64,000 bases of DNA from Flavobacteriales bacterium UBA2306 (GTDB taxonomy: Bacteria > Bacteroidota > Bacteroidia > Flavobacteriales > Weeksellaceae), in NCBI GenBank assembly GCA_002345565.1, contig DDVS01000001.1, forward strand, positions 180,712-244,711. Direction: 5' to 3'. Below, one piece after another: positions 1 to 8,607 of this stretch; position 1 is the stretch's first letter; every line of letters starts with the position of its first letter. Position numbers and translations under genes: made by a program. The notes beneath the pieces are model-generated. The model was not told the origin of the DNA. It worked only from the letters and a program-made list of their open reading frames with translations, and did not search any database.

Positions 1-30
1 TTCAGGATATAATTTTGAGTTTGATTTAAA

Positions 31-66
31 ATAAAAAAGACTTTCCAATTTTGGAAAGTCTTTTTT
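31..66. terminator. Bidirectional hairpin terminator
   Basis: Nine-bp inverted repeat (GACTTTCCA at 39-47, TGGAAAGTC at 52-60) flanked by an A-run on the left and T6 on the right. It closes the minus-strand gene ending at 68. It probably also closes a plus-strand gene entering from the left: one frame reads through to a stop at 32-34, with a last stretch SGYNFEFDLK that could be the end of a surface protein, but 30 nt are too few to call it. Confidence 0.8.
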
Positions 67-67
67 A

Positions 68-2458
68 CTATTTTACTTCATTATAATAAAGAAGTCTGTC
101 ATTTTTATCAAAACTGATAATGGTGATTTCCCTGTTTTTTGCATCATCATTGTTGAAGAATTTGGCTCTTGGTGGAATATTATCTGCATCAGACAAAGTA
201 GGATTCCAGTAGAGTAATTCGCGCGTGTCTTTGGTTATTTTTTTATAACTGTCGCTGGTAATATCCGGTTGTTCAAATTCGATAGATTTGTCATAGGCTT
301 TTAAAACTGTTTTGTTTGTGGCTTCCTTGGTATTTTTATCATCATCTTTCAACATATTACCACGTTTGGTATAGATAGCAACCGCATCGCCCACTAGACC
401 ATCACCTTTTATAACTTTCACCATCGCAATATTGCTAACAGGAAGAGTATTAATCATACTTGCATCAACAGGCGTTTCATCCAGAAATAATTTGGCTTGA
501 GAACCACGGATACTTGGCACATAATTTCCGGAATTATCCATCGTGAAAGTTAGTCCTGCAGCTCTGCCCTGTAACCATTGCATAATGTTGAGAGAAGATT
601 GCGCATCTTGATTTTCATTCACCAAATCAAAAATGGTTGCATTCATACTGCTGAATCTTCCGCTGGATAGTTCTCTGTCTAATTCTGCTTTTTTATCTAT
701 TTTTTTTGCCGTTACCTGGACTTCTTGAATTTGAATCTCATCACTGCGAAGATTTTGCTGGTTTTTGATGTTTTGCAAAGCATTATTCACAGAAGTATTG
801 AGATTGGTTTTAGCAGTTGTCAAATGATAATTGGTTGATGGCAGAGTACCTTTATAAATAATATTTTCCGGAAAAGTCTGGAACGTCATATTGAGATGAT
901 CGCTCTCATAAGATTTTTCTTTGTTAAGATAATAAGAAACCGTCATAGGTTCATTAAACATCACATTATTAAGATATAAATAGCCGTTATCATCTGTCTG
1001 GGCTTGCACAAAGGACTTCTGCGTATTTTCTGATGTGAAAATCATATTGACGGCGGTGTTTGGCAAAGGGCGTCCATTATTGGTAATTTTTCCTTTGAAA
1101 CTAAGATTAGCCTGGGGTTTGTATTTGATGTCCGGTTTTGTTCCGGATAATAAGGATTCCCAATCATAACGCTTCCATTTTTCTGAAATTAATAAAGCAT
1201 CCAAAGCGTCTACATTAGCTGTTTTTGTAAAATATTGTGCTGGTGAATAGATGCTTGAAGTCAAATCTCCTGTTAACCAAAGAGCACTCAGAATGTTGTC
1301 TTTACTGGAATTTGCAGGTTCGTTCGAAATATCTTTAACCAAAACCGTGTAATGCGGATAATCTGTATCTGGTTGCAAATCAAAACTATTAAAAGCTCTC
1401 GGCTGATTATTAAACGACGTATCTACAAACGTAGGTTCATCAATGCTTAAATTTTTTGGCTTGATGAAGCATAACCTTTGGGCGACGATATTTTCTTTGT
1501 CATCAAATATAGTGAGTTGTAAAATGCCATTGATTTCATCTGTAGCTTTGATGGGGATTTTACTGGAAACCTCATTAGAATTGGTCTTGATATTGGCCTT
1601 ATAAGCCAGTTGATTATTGATGGTCCCAATAATTGTATAACCTTTTAGACCTTCCGGAAGAAGACTGCTTTTAATGTTAAACTGGATGCCATCGGAGTTG
1701 CTGCTGGCCTGAAGGACAATTCCTTTTTCTGTAGCAATTGGCAGCGTAATCGTTTGTTTGTAGGCTTTGTCATCTTCAATAATCGCTTTGTAGATTTTTC
1801 CTTTTTTCGGAGTGATAGAAAATGAACTTACATTCTGGTCAAATCCTTTGAAAGTCACTAATTTTTCATTCGGTTTTTCTGAATCAATAATGTAACCATT
1901 CCAGCTGGTGGGCGGAATGCCTTGTGGATAAATTCTGACGGCAACTTTTGTAGGGATATTGTCAATAAAAGTTCCACCTTCCGGAAAAATACCAGCGGTC
2001 CACTTGGTATTTTTTTCTAAAGTTAGTTTCTGTTCAGAATTAGAATTGTAAATAGGAATTGCTTTGATGTAATTAAATTCTTCCGGGAAATTCGCCATCC
2101 AAGTTGTATAAGCTCTAATGTAATAGACATCTTCTTTCAAAGCATTGGTGAGATTGAAAGTACCGTCACCTTCACCGTTATTTAAAAAGATTGTTCTTTT
2201 ATCCACCAGATTTTTTGAATGATCATACAATTCCACGAAAAGAGTAGTGGTTCCTATCGAACGGCTATAACCATTGAATACAAAAGATTTGAAATAGATA
2301 TTATCGCCCACAACATATTGACTTTTGTCCAGCAATAAATAGACTTTCTCTTGCGAATAATTTTCTTCCAGATTCTGGATGGCGTTATCTATTTTATTCT
2401 GTGCTTTAAACTGCATTATTCCTACTACAAAAAGAAAAGGTATAAACGATTTTCTCAT
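68..2458 (-). CDS. Secreted MG2-like / TonB-plug-domain protein
   Basis: Protein of 796 aa with an N-terminal signal peptide (MRKSFIPFLFVVGIMQFKAQ). The first 130 or so residues (LLLDKSQYVVGDNIYFKSF, then YYIRAYTTWM) resemble the MG2-like macroglobulin strand repeats of large Bacteroidota surface proteins. A beta-sandwich, carboxypeptidase-regulatory-like segment follows around 455-530 (KGKITNNGRPLPNTAVNMIF). Residues about 590-710 resemble a TonB-receptor plug (MQWLQGRAAGLTF, then VPSIRGSQAKLFLDETPVD and VIKGDG), but no 22-strand barrel follows. This is a known flavobacterial architecture, usually annotated only as a TonB-dependent receptor plug or MG2 protein. It probably acts in the periplasm or outer membrane; its substrate is unknown. 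It stands alone, with terminators on both sides. Confidence 0.75.
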   Translation of the reverse strand: MRKSFIPFLFVVGIMQFKAQNKIDNAIQNLEENYSQEKVYLLLDKSQYVVGDNIYFKSFVFNGYSRSIGTTTLFVELYDHSKNLVDKRTIFLNNGEGDGTFNLTNALKEDVYYIRAYTTWMANFPEEFNYIKAIPIYNSNSEQKLTLEKNTKWTAGIFPEGGTFIDNIPTKVAVRIYPQGIPPTSWNGYIIDSEKPNEKLVTFKGFDQNVSSFSITPKKGKIYKAIIEDDKAYKQTITLPIATEKGIVLQASSNSDGIQFNIKSSLLPEGLKGYTIIGTINNQLAYKANIKTNSNEVSSKIPIKATDEINGILQLTIFDDKENIVAQRLCFIKPKNLSIDEPTFVDTSFNNQPRAFNSFDLQPDTDYPHYTVLVKDISNEPANSSKDNILSALWLTGDLTSSIYSPAQYFTKTANVDALDALLISEKWKRYDWESLLSGTKPDIKYKPQANLSFKGKITNNGRPLPNTAVNMIFTSENTQKSFVQAQTDDNGYLYLNNVMFNEPMTVSYYLNKEKSYESDHLNMTFQTFPENIIYKGTLPSTNYHLTTAKTNLNTSVNNALQNIKNQQNLRSDEIQIQEVQVTAKKIDKKAELDRELSSGRFSSMNATIFDLVNENQDAQSSLNIMQWLQGRAAGLTFTMDNSGNYVPSIRGSQAKLFLDETPVDASMINTLPVSNIAMVKVIKGDGLVGDAVAIYTKRGNMLKDDDKNTKEATNKTVLKAYDKSIEFEQPDITSDSYKKITKDTRELLYWNPTLSDADNIPPRAKFFNNDDAKNREITIISFDKNDRLLYYNEVK

Positions 2459-2516
2459 ATCAAAAGCTTAATTATAATTGATTGTTAATTCTTTCTGCAA
2501 ATTAATTAAACAAAAG

Positions 2517-2544
2517 AAAACCCTCAACATTTGTCGAGGGTTTT
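2517..2544 (-). terminator. Terminator of icd
   Basis: CCCTC/GAGGG stem (2521-2525 and 2536-2540), flanked by AAAA and TTTT so that the minus-strand transcript ends in a U-tract. It lies 24 nt past the stop codon of the isocitrate dehydrogenase gene. Confidence 0.75.
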
Positions 2545-2568
2545 ATGTTAATTTTAACAAGAATCAGA

Positions 2569-4788
2569 TTAGATTCCGTTGACGATTTTATTAAGAGTTA
2601 CTGAAGGTCTCATTGCAGAATCAGTTTTTGCGAAATCTGGTCTGTAATAACCATCAATTTCCTGAGCTTTACCTTGAGAAGCAATCAGTTCTTCATTGAT
2701 TTTGCTTTCGTTTTCTGTCAAAGCTTTTGCAACAGGCGCAAATTTAGCAGCGATTTCCGCATCTTTAGTCTGATTAGCCAAAGCTTCTGCCCAATAAGTT
2801 GCCAAATAGAAATGTGAACCTCTGTTATCGATTGTTCCTAATTTTCTTCCTGGAGATTTGTCTTCTGCTAAGAATTTAGCATTAGCTTCATCTAAAGCAT
2901 CAGCCAAAATCTGAGCTTTCGGATTATTCTGAGTCTGAGCCAAATGTTCCAAAGAAGCCTGCAATGCTAAGAATTCTCCTAGAGAATCCCATCTTAAATA
3001 ACCTTCTTCTATAAATTGCTCGATGTGTTTAGGAGCAGAACCTCCAGCTCCCGTTTCGAACAAACCGCCACCATTCATCAACGGAACGATAGACAACATT
3101 TTAGCAGAAGTCCCCAATTCCAAAATAGGGAATAGGTCAGTCAAATAATCTCTCAAAACGTTTCCAGAAACTGAGATTGTATCTTTTCCTTCTCTTGCTC
3201 TTTTAAGCGTTTCTGTCATTGCATCTTTCACATCTAGGATTCTGATGTCAAGTCCTGTTGTATCGTAATCTTTAAGGTATTTTTCAACTTTTTTGATGAT
3301 TTCTCTGTCGTGCGCTCTTGCTTTATCCAACCAGAAAATAGCTGGTGTATCAGATAATCTTGCTCTATTTACCGCTAATTTCACCCAATCTTGAATTGGA
3401 GCATCTTTAGTCTGACACATTCTGAAGATATCAGATTTCTCAACTTTTTGTTCCAATAGAACGTTTCCGTTTTCGTCAAGAACTTTTACAGTTCCGTCAG
3501 CTTCTGCTTGGAAAGTTTTATCGTGAGAACCATATTCTTCTGCTTTTTGAGCCATCAAACCAACGTTTGGAACAGAACCCATTGTTGTTGGATCCAATTT
3601 TCCATTAGCTTTCATATCATCAATTGCAGCCTGATAGAAACCTGCATAAGAACGGTCTGGGATAATCGCTACTGTATCATCTTCAGCACCAACTTTGTCC
3701 CACATTTTTCCTCCATTTCTGATCAATGCAGCCATAGATGCATCAACGATAATGTCAGAAGGAACGTGGAAATTCGTGATTCCTTTATCCGAGTTTACCA
3801 TCGCCACTCTAGGTCCGTTTTCAAGCGCTTTCTCGATATCAGCTTTGATTTCAGCTTCTTGAGGAATTCCAGCGATTTTGTCGTAAAGGTTTTGTAATCC
3901 GTTATTTGGATTGATATCTAGAGATTTGAACATCTCAGCATATTTTGTAAACACATCTTTGAAGAAAGTCTCAACAATAGCCCCGAAGATAATTGGGTCA
4001 GAGATTTTCATCATCGTTGCTTTCAGGTGAGCAGAAAGGATTACACCTCTTTGTTTTGCTTCATCAATGGCAGTTTGAACAAAGGCTTTCAACGAATTAA
4101 GATTCATTACAGAAGAATCAATTACTTCACCAGCTTTAAGGTTTGCGAAATCTTTCAATACTTTTTCAGAACCGTCATTTCCAAAGAAAACGATTTTGAA
4201 TTTAGAATCAGATTCAACAGTTGTAGAAGTTTCGGTTCCGTAGAAATCGCCGCTTTCCATATGAGCAACATCTGTTTTGCTGTCAGATGCCCAAGCTCCC
4301 ATTTTGTGAGGATTAGCTTTTGCATAATTTTTAACAGCTTTAGGAGCACGTCTGTCTGAGTTTCCTTCTCTTAGAACAGGATTAACAGCAGAACCTAGAA
4401 CTTTAGCATATTTAGCTTTGATTGCTTTTTCTTCTTCAGTTTTTGGCTCAGCAGGATAATTTGGAACTGCAAAACCTTTAGCTTGTAATTCTGCAATAGC
4501 CTCGTCTAACTGAGGAACAGAAGCAGAAATGTTTGGTAATTTAATAATGTTTGCTTCCGGAGTTGTAGCCAATTGTCCAAGTTCCGTCAGAGCATCTCCG
4601 ATTTTTTGGTCATCCGTCAAGAATTCTGGAAAGTTAGCCAAAATTCTTCCCGAAAGTGAAATGTCTTTTGGAACGATGTTAACGTCTGCAACCGAAGTAA
4701 ACGCCTTAACGATAGGCAAAAAAGAATGGGTTGCCAACATAGGCGCTTCATCCGTAAGCGTGTAGATAATTTTTGATTTTTCTGACAT
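2569..4788 (-). CDS. icd: Isocitrate dehydrogenase, NADP-dependent, monomeric type
   Basis: 739 aa, the usual length of the monomeric (IDH-II) family, and far longer than the roughly 415-aa dimeric enzyme. It oxidatively decarboxylates isocitrate to 2-oxoglutarate with NADP+ in the cytoplasmic TCA cycle. The N-terminus (MSEKSKIIYTLTDEAPMLAT) and segments such as NGGGLFETGAGGSAPKH and the C-terminal LGTIDNRGSHFYLATYWAEAL are characteristic of this family. No signal peptide is present. The gene is monocistronic: a perfect -7 element lies about 40 nt upstream and a hairpin terminator follows. It is divergent from tpx across a 212-nt AT-rich gap. Confidence 0.96.
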   Translation of the reverse strand: MSEKSKIIYTLTDEAPMLATHSFLPIVKAFTSVADVNIVPKDISLSGRILANFPEFLTDDQKIGDALTELGQLATTPEANIIKLPNISASVPQLDEAIAELQAKGFAVPNYPAEPKTEEEKAIKAKYAKVLGSAVNPVLREGNSDRRAPKAVKNYAKANPHKMGAWASDSKTDVAHMESGDFYGTETSTTVESDSKFKIVFFGNDGSEKVLKDFANLKAGEVIDSSVMNLNSLKAFVQTAIDEAKQRGVILSAHLKATMMKISDPIIFGAIVETFFKDVFTKYAEMFKSLDINPNNGLQNLYDKIAGIPQEAEIKADIEKALENGPRVAMVNSDKGITNFHVPSDIIVDASMAALIRNGGKMWDKVGAEDDTVAIIPDRSYAGFYQAAIDDMKANGKLDPTTMGSVPNVGLMAQKAEEYGSHDKTFQAEADGTVKVLDENGNVLLEQKVEKSDIFRMCQTKDAPIQDWVKLAVNRARLSDTPAIFWLDKARAHDREIIKKVEKYLKDYDTTGLDIRILDVKDAMTETLKRAREGKDTISVSGNVLRDYLTDLFPILELGTSAKMLSIVPLMNGGGLFETGAGGSAPKHIEQFIEEGYLRWDSLGEFLALQASLEHLAQTQNNPKAQILADALDEANAKFLAEDKSPGRKLGTIDNRGSHFYLATYWAEALANQTKDAEIAAKFAPVAKALTENESKINEELIASQGKAQEIDGYYRPDFAKTDSAMRPSVTLNKIVNGI

Positions 4789-4827
4789 TATAGTAGTTGA
4801 TTTTGTTTACTGTTTTTTCAAAACATA

Positions 4828-4835
4828 CAAATTTA
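4828..4835 (-). promoter_or_regulatory. icd promoter, -7 element
   Basis: The plus strand reads CAAATTTA, so the minus strand has TAAATTTG, a perfect match to the Bacteroidota -7 consensus TAnnTTTG, 39 nt before the icd start. No convincing -33 TTTG is seen at the expected spacing. Confidence 0.55.
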
Positions 4836-4946
4836 GTGTTTTTATAATAATTTTCTAATAGTAGAAATATGATTTTTATTCAAATAGATAATTAATTATT
4901 CTTTATAATTAGTAAAAGTTAAATTTTATTAAAGTCATTTTTAAAA

Positions 4947-4978
4947 TTTGAAAATTCAGAAATCAACCATTAACTTTG
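4947..4978 (+). promoter_or_regulatory. tpx promoter (-33/-7)
   Basis: TTTG at 4947-4950, 20 nt spacing, then TAACTTTG at 4971-4978. Both elements and the spacing match the Bacteroidota sigma-factor consensus. The predicted transcription start leaves a leader of about 17 nt before tpx. Confidence 0.7.
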
Positions 4979-5000
4979 AAGAAATAAATTATACGAAATA

Positions 5001-5498
5001 ATGTCACAAATTACATTCAAAGGAATTCCTATTAATACCGTTGGAACTTTGCCGGAAGTTGGAACTATCGCTCAAGAATTTACATTAGTTGGAGCCGATT
5101 TATCAGAAAAACATTTGGCTGATTACACTGGGAAAAAAGTATTATTAAATATCTTTCCAAGCATCGACACAGGAGTTTGCGCCGCTTCTGCAAGACAGTT
5201 CAATAAAGAAGCTAGTTCTTTGGAAAATACAGTTGTTATCAACGTTTCTAGAGATTTACCTTTCGCATTGAGCAGATTTTGCGCTGCTGAAGGTCTTGAT
5301 AATGTAGAAGTTTTGTCGGATTTCAGAGGGAATTTCGGGGAAGACTATGGTGTAACTTTGGATGATTCTCCATTGAGAGGATTATTGAGCAGAGCTGTCG
5401 TTGCTTTAGACGAAAACGGAACGGTAATTTACACAGAACAAGTTCCGGAAATTGGTCAAGAACCAAACTACGAAAACGCAATCAGTGCGTTGAAATAA
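5001..5498 (+). CDS. tpx: Thiol peroxidase Tpx
   Basis: 165 aa, full length for the atypical 2-Cys peroxiredoxin Tpx. It reduces hydrogen peroxide and alkyl hydroperoxides using thioredoxin. The peroxidatic cysteine is Cys60 in SIDTGVCAASAR, and the resolving cysteine is Cys94 in SRFCAAEGLD, the 34-residue spacing expected for the family. No export signal is seen, so it is probably cytoplasmic here. A consensus promoter lies directly upstream, and the gene is a single transcription unit. The 220 nt downstream hold a palindromic repeat and a terminator shared with tatC. Confidence 0.95.
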   Translation: MSQITFKGIPINTVGTLPEVGTIAQEFTLVGADLSEKHLADYTGKKVLLNIFPSIDTGVCAASARQFNKEASSLENTVVINVSRDLPFALSRFCAAEGLDNVEVLSDFRGNFGEDYGVTLDDSPLRGLLSRAVVALDENGTVIYTEQVPEIGQEPNYENAISALK

Positions 5499-5505
5499 AA
5501 TTAAG

Positions 5506-5664
5506 AGACTGTTTAAAAATTAAAAAAATTAGTCACAAAAGAAAAATCATAAATAAAGATCTTTCAAAGAATAATAAAATTAACTTGAGATCATTATTTT
5601 AATTTTTAATAGAAACTTAAGCATTCCTAACTTTTGTGATTTTCGAAACAAATTAAACAGATCT
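5506..5664 (-). repeat. Palindromic intergenic repeat, copy A
   Basis: A 159-nt AT-rich element with near-perfect terminal inverted repeats, AGACTGTTTAA at 5506-5516 and TTAAACAGATCT at 5653-5664. Inside is a second inverted pair (GTCACAAAAG near 5533 and CTTTTGTGA near 5632). Its reverse complement aligns along most of its length with the element at 28559-28700, sharing CTGTTTAA..TTTGTTTCG, ACAAAAG, CTTAAGTTT..TATTAAAAATT and CTTTGAAAGAT. This points to a non-coding MITE-like or REP-like family. No ORF lies in it. Confidence 0.65.
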
Positions 5665-5682
5665 TAAGTACTTTAAAAAAGC

Positions 5683-5718
5683 AAAAGCCTCATTGGATTG
5701 AATTTCAATGAGGCTTTT
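5683..5718. terminator. Shared terminator tpx/tatC
   Basis: A 13-bp perfect stem (AAAAGCCTCATTG at 5683-5695 and CAATGAGGCTTTT at 5706-5718) with a 10-nt loop, A-rich on the left and T-rich on the right. It lies between the convergent genes tpx and tatC. Confidence 0.85.
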
Positions 5719-5722
5719 TATT

Positions 5723-6535
5723 TTAATTTTTCAATGATGCTTTTTGAAGTTTTTTGTAAACAAAGCTGGACATTATAATGCTGAATTCATAAAGTAAAAC
5801 CAGCGGTAGTGCGGCTGCCATCATACTTAAGACATCTGCAGGTGTAATAATTGCGGCAACAACCATAATTAGAACAATAGCGTGTCTTCTGTAAGTTCTT
5901 AGGAATTTTGGTGTTAAGATTCCTATTGATGTTAAAATGTAAACTGCGATGGGAAAGAGAAATACAACACCCATTCCCATAGTAACTTGTAAAAACAGAG
6001 TGGTGTAATCTGATAAATCAAATAGCTGAACGATATTGTCGGAAACTTTGAACAACAGTCCGAAGTTGATTGCAAAAGGCAAAATGAGAAAATAGCCTGT
6101 TAAAACGCCGCACATAAAAAGAATCCAGATAGAATTGATATAAAAAATTGAATTCTTTTTTTCAGCAGGCATCAAAGCTGGGCTGATGAATTTCCAGATT
6201 TCCCAAACGATATAAGGAAAAGCCAAAACAATTCCTGAAAATATGGAAACAGCCATCATCACATTAAACTGTTGAAATAATTGTTTCTGCTGAACACTGA
6301 ACTGAGCTGGCAACACAAAACTGTCATTGCCTGTGAATTCTCTGGAAAAATGATTGACAATACGGAATGTTAAAAAATCATTTCTTGTAGGGCCGAAGAA
6401 AATGTGATCCATTACCCATTCTATATTGAAACCTACAATAACTGCTAAGATTACAATGGCCAGAATGGATCTTACCAAATGTGCTCTTAATTCTCCGATG
6501 TGCCCCAAGAAGGACATTTCTTTTTCGTCTGCCAT
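5723..6535 (-). CDS. tatC: Sec-independent protein translocase TatC
   Basis: 270 aa, slightly longer than E. coli TatC (258). It is a polytopic inner-membrane protein with six predicted helices. It is the substrate receptor of the twin-arginine pathway and binds the RR signal peptide. The N-terminal motif EMSFLGHIGELRAHLVRSI corresponds to the conserved cytoplasmic FxxHLxELRxRL segment. The periplasmic loop (about 60-100) and the FPYIVWEIWKFISPALMPAEKK segment also match the family. TatA/TatB are not next to it. The gene is alone between a terminator and a long AT-rich intergenic region. Confidence 0.95.
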   Translation of the reverse strand: MADEKEMSFLGHIGELRAHLVRSILAIVILAVIVGFNIEWVMDHIFFGPTRNDFLTFRIVNHFSREFTGNDSFVLPAQFSVQQKQLFQQFNVMMAVSIFSGIVLAFPYIVWEIWKFISPALMPAEKKNSIFYINSIWILFMCGVLTGYFLILPFAINFGLLFKVSDNIVQLFDLSDYTTLFLQVTMGMGVVFLFPIAVYILTSIGILTPKFLRTYRRHAIVLIMVVAAIITPADVLSMMAAALPLVLLYEFSIIMSSFVYKKLQKASLKN

Positions 6536-6798
6536 AATTGATCAAGAAATCAGTGCACGAAATTACGGAAAAAATATGGCCTAAGATTAAAATAATTTTC
6601 TCCATTTTTAAAGAAATGTAATATTCATAAAGATTTATTGGAATAAGTTTTGTTAAGATATTGTTTATTATTTTATTTTATTAAATCATAAAATAATATT
6701 TTTTTTTAAAATTAATTAATCATTGAAAACTTGATTAATAACAGATAAAAATATTTGGTTATTAATGGATTATTGCTTTTTTTTGCAACCTTTTATTT
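6536..6798. other. AT-rich intergenic region
   Basis: 263 nt of very AT-rich DNA between divergent tatC and the first surface-protein gene. It contains long A/T runs and several direct TTTATT-type repeats. I see no ORF, RNA gene or clear terminator. It must hold both promoters, but no perfect TAnnTTTG element lies next to either start. Confidence 0.4.
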
Positions 6799-7698
6799 AT
6801 GAAAAAGATACACTCCACAATTCTGTTCTTCTTTTGTTCGATTTCTGTGTTTTCTCAAGTAGGAATCCAGACCAATCAAGTGGATGCATCCGCGCTTTTA
6901 GAGCTTAATACTTCTAGTCTTATTACAGGTAGTAAAAAAGGTTTTTTACCTCCTCGGGTTGCATTATTGAGTAATACGGATATTACAACAATCCCTTCTC
7001 CTGCAACAGGATTATTTGTCTATAATACATCAGATGCAGGTACGTATCCTAATAATGTTTTAGCCAATAGATATTATTTCTGGAACGGTACGAATTGGAT
7101 AGATTTGGGGTTAACATCATCATTAGAAGGTTATCTTGCTAATAGAATTTTGAGTCTTAATACAACCTCTACACAAACTTTTACCTACAATGAAATAAAT
7201 ACAACCAGCTCTGCGAATGGAGGGGTAGCAGTTAGTTTTGCGGATTCCGATATTATTTATAACACAGGAGCCATTGCTACAAAATCAGGAAATACATTTA
7301 TAATTAACATTAGCGGATTGTACGAAATCAATGGCTATGTAAATTATAATCCAAACCGAACAAGCATAGAAGGAGTACAAAGAGGTTGTTTTTTGAATAT
7401 AAAATTGCAAAAATCTACAGATAATGGAAGCACTTGGACAGATATTATTGGAAACAGAACAGCCTGGGGAGTGAAAGCAACCAATTTTATTAAAACAGCA
7501 ATTTTGAGCCCCACTCCAGTTTATCTTACTGCTGGGCAAAGAATTAGAATGGTTATTCAAAATCCTTTCAACATTAGTGATACAACGAGTTTGCACGGTG
7601 AAAATAATACTACAAGTCCTCTTCCACAAATCACAACTGCAAGCAGATTACCGATTTCAAAAAGTCTAACCATCATACTTTTAGATTATGATTTATAA
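6799..7698 (+). CDS. Secreted surface protein, paralog 1
   Basis: 299 aa with a signal peptide (MKKIHSTILFFFCSISVFSQ). The mature N-terminus has the pattern typical of many flavobacterial exported proteins: VGIQTNQVDASALLEL, KKGFLPPRVALL, ITTIPSPATGLFVYNT and YFWNGTNWIDLG. The C-terminal 150 residues (FIINISGLYEINGYVNYNP, STDNGSTWTDI, then YLTAGQRIRMVIQNP) look like a beta-rich jelly roll reminiscent of C1q/TNF-like domains; that assignment is inference. No lipobox and no T9SS C-terminal domain is recognised. Its stop overlaps the next start by 11 nt, so the two are probably translationally coupled. Function unknown. Confidence 0.75.
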   Translation: MKKIHSTILFFFCSISVFSQVGIQTNQVDASALLELNTSSLITGSKKGFLPPRVALLSNTDITTIPSPATGLFVYNTSDAGTYPNNVLANRYYFWNGTNWIDLGLTSSLEGYLANRILSLNTTSTQTFTYNEINTTSSANGGVAVSFADSDIIYNTGAIATKSGNTFIINISGLYEINGYVNYNPNRTSIEGVQRGCFLNIKLQKSTDNGSTWTDIIGNRTAWGVKATNFIKTAILSPTPVYLTAGQRIRMVIQNPFNISDTTSLHGENNTTSPLPQITTASRLPISKSLTIILLDYDL

Positions 7699-8593
7699 TA
7701 AATTAAAGTTAAAAAATATCATTCTTCATTTTTTTTCTTTATTAGCCTTTTGTTTAGGATATTCACAAGGGATTGGAATTGGGACTGCAACGCCTAATCA
7801 ATCCGCATTGCTGGATCTGGATGTAAGTTCTTTAGCTTCTAATGCCAAAAAAGGGGTCTTAATTCCAAGAATAGCATTGACAACATCTACAGATATAACA
7901 ACCATTGCAAATCCGGCAGTAGGACTGTTGGTATTCAACACTACTGCTTCTACGACAGACACTGCTATTAAAGCCAATACATTTTATTTTTGGAATGGCA
8001 CAAATTGGATTGATATTACAACTTCGGAAAATATAAGATCAATATTGTTCAGGCAAGTTTTCATTGTAGGCAATACTGGAAACCAAAATATAGACAAAAC
8101 AACATTCAATAATGGAACTCCTGTTGTGGTTAATTTCGACAGCTCAGCTTCCGGAGCTATGACTGCGAATGTTGGAGGACGAGTTTCATTATCTAATAAT
8201 AATTTTAAAATTCTATCCTCTGGTTATTTTGAAATTGCAGGCTATATTGGATACAATCCATGGGTGGCAACGACTTGCACAACACAGGCTTCGGAGAGCA
8301 CTTGTGTAGCATCCCTTGATTTTATCATTCAAAGATCTGCTGACAATGGAACAACATGGTCTCAGATTGCAAAATCAAGTACGATTTGGGGTGTCGGAAC
8401 AGGCGATAGAAATAGATCAGTAATTGTAGCTCCTTTTACTTATCTATTTAATGCTAATGATTTAGTGAGAGCAGTTGTCGTAAAAGGATCTACAGCCAAC
8501 CATGGCAGTATTTCTACAACAAGTAGTTTAAATATAGAATCTGGAACAGGATTGCAATATTCGAGGCTGTTAAGATTTCAAAAGCTCGATTGA
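7688..8593 (+). CDS. Secreted surface protein, paralog 2
   Basis: 301 aa, second of three tandem paralogs. The signal peptide is followed by GIGIGTATPNQSALLDLDV, KKGVLIPRIALT and ITTIANPAVGLLVFNT, matching paralog 1 segment by segment. The C-terminal half again has the sandwich-like pattern SSGYFEIAGYIGYNPW, RSADNGTTWSQI and NDLVRAVVVKG. Two cysteines (TTCTTQASESTC) lie in a loop that paralog 1 lacks and might form a disulfide. The start overlaps the stop of paralog 1, and paralog 3 follows after 14 nt, so all three are likely one operon. Function unknown. Confidence 0.75.
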   Translation: MIYNKLKLKNIILHFFSLLAFCLGYSQGIGIGTATPNQSALLDLDVSSLASNAKKGVLIPRIALTTSTDITTIANPAVGLLVFNTTASTTDTAIKANTFYFWNGTNWIDITTSENIRSILFRQVFIVGNTGNQNIDKTTFNNGTPVVVNFDSSASGAMTANVGGRVSLSNNNFKILSSGYFEIAGYIGYNPWVATTCTTQASESTCVASLDFIIQRSADNGTTWSQIAKSSTIWGVGTGDRNRSVIVAPFTYLFNANDLVRAVVVKGSTANHGSISTTSSLNIESGTGLQYSRLLRFQKLD

Positions 8594-8607
8594 TAATTTA
8601 AAAATTT

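Noticed and set aside
3508..4359. Plus-strand ORFs of 129 and 110 codons inside icd
   Set aside because: They are out-of-frame shadows of a well-supported isocitrate dehydrogenase gene and have no recognisable domains.
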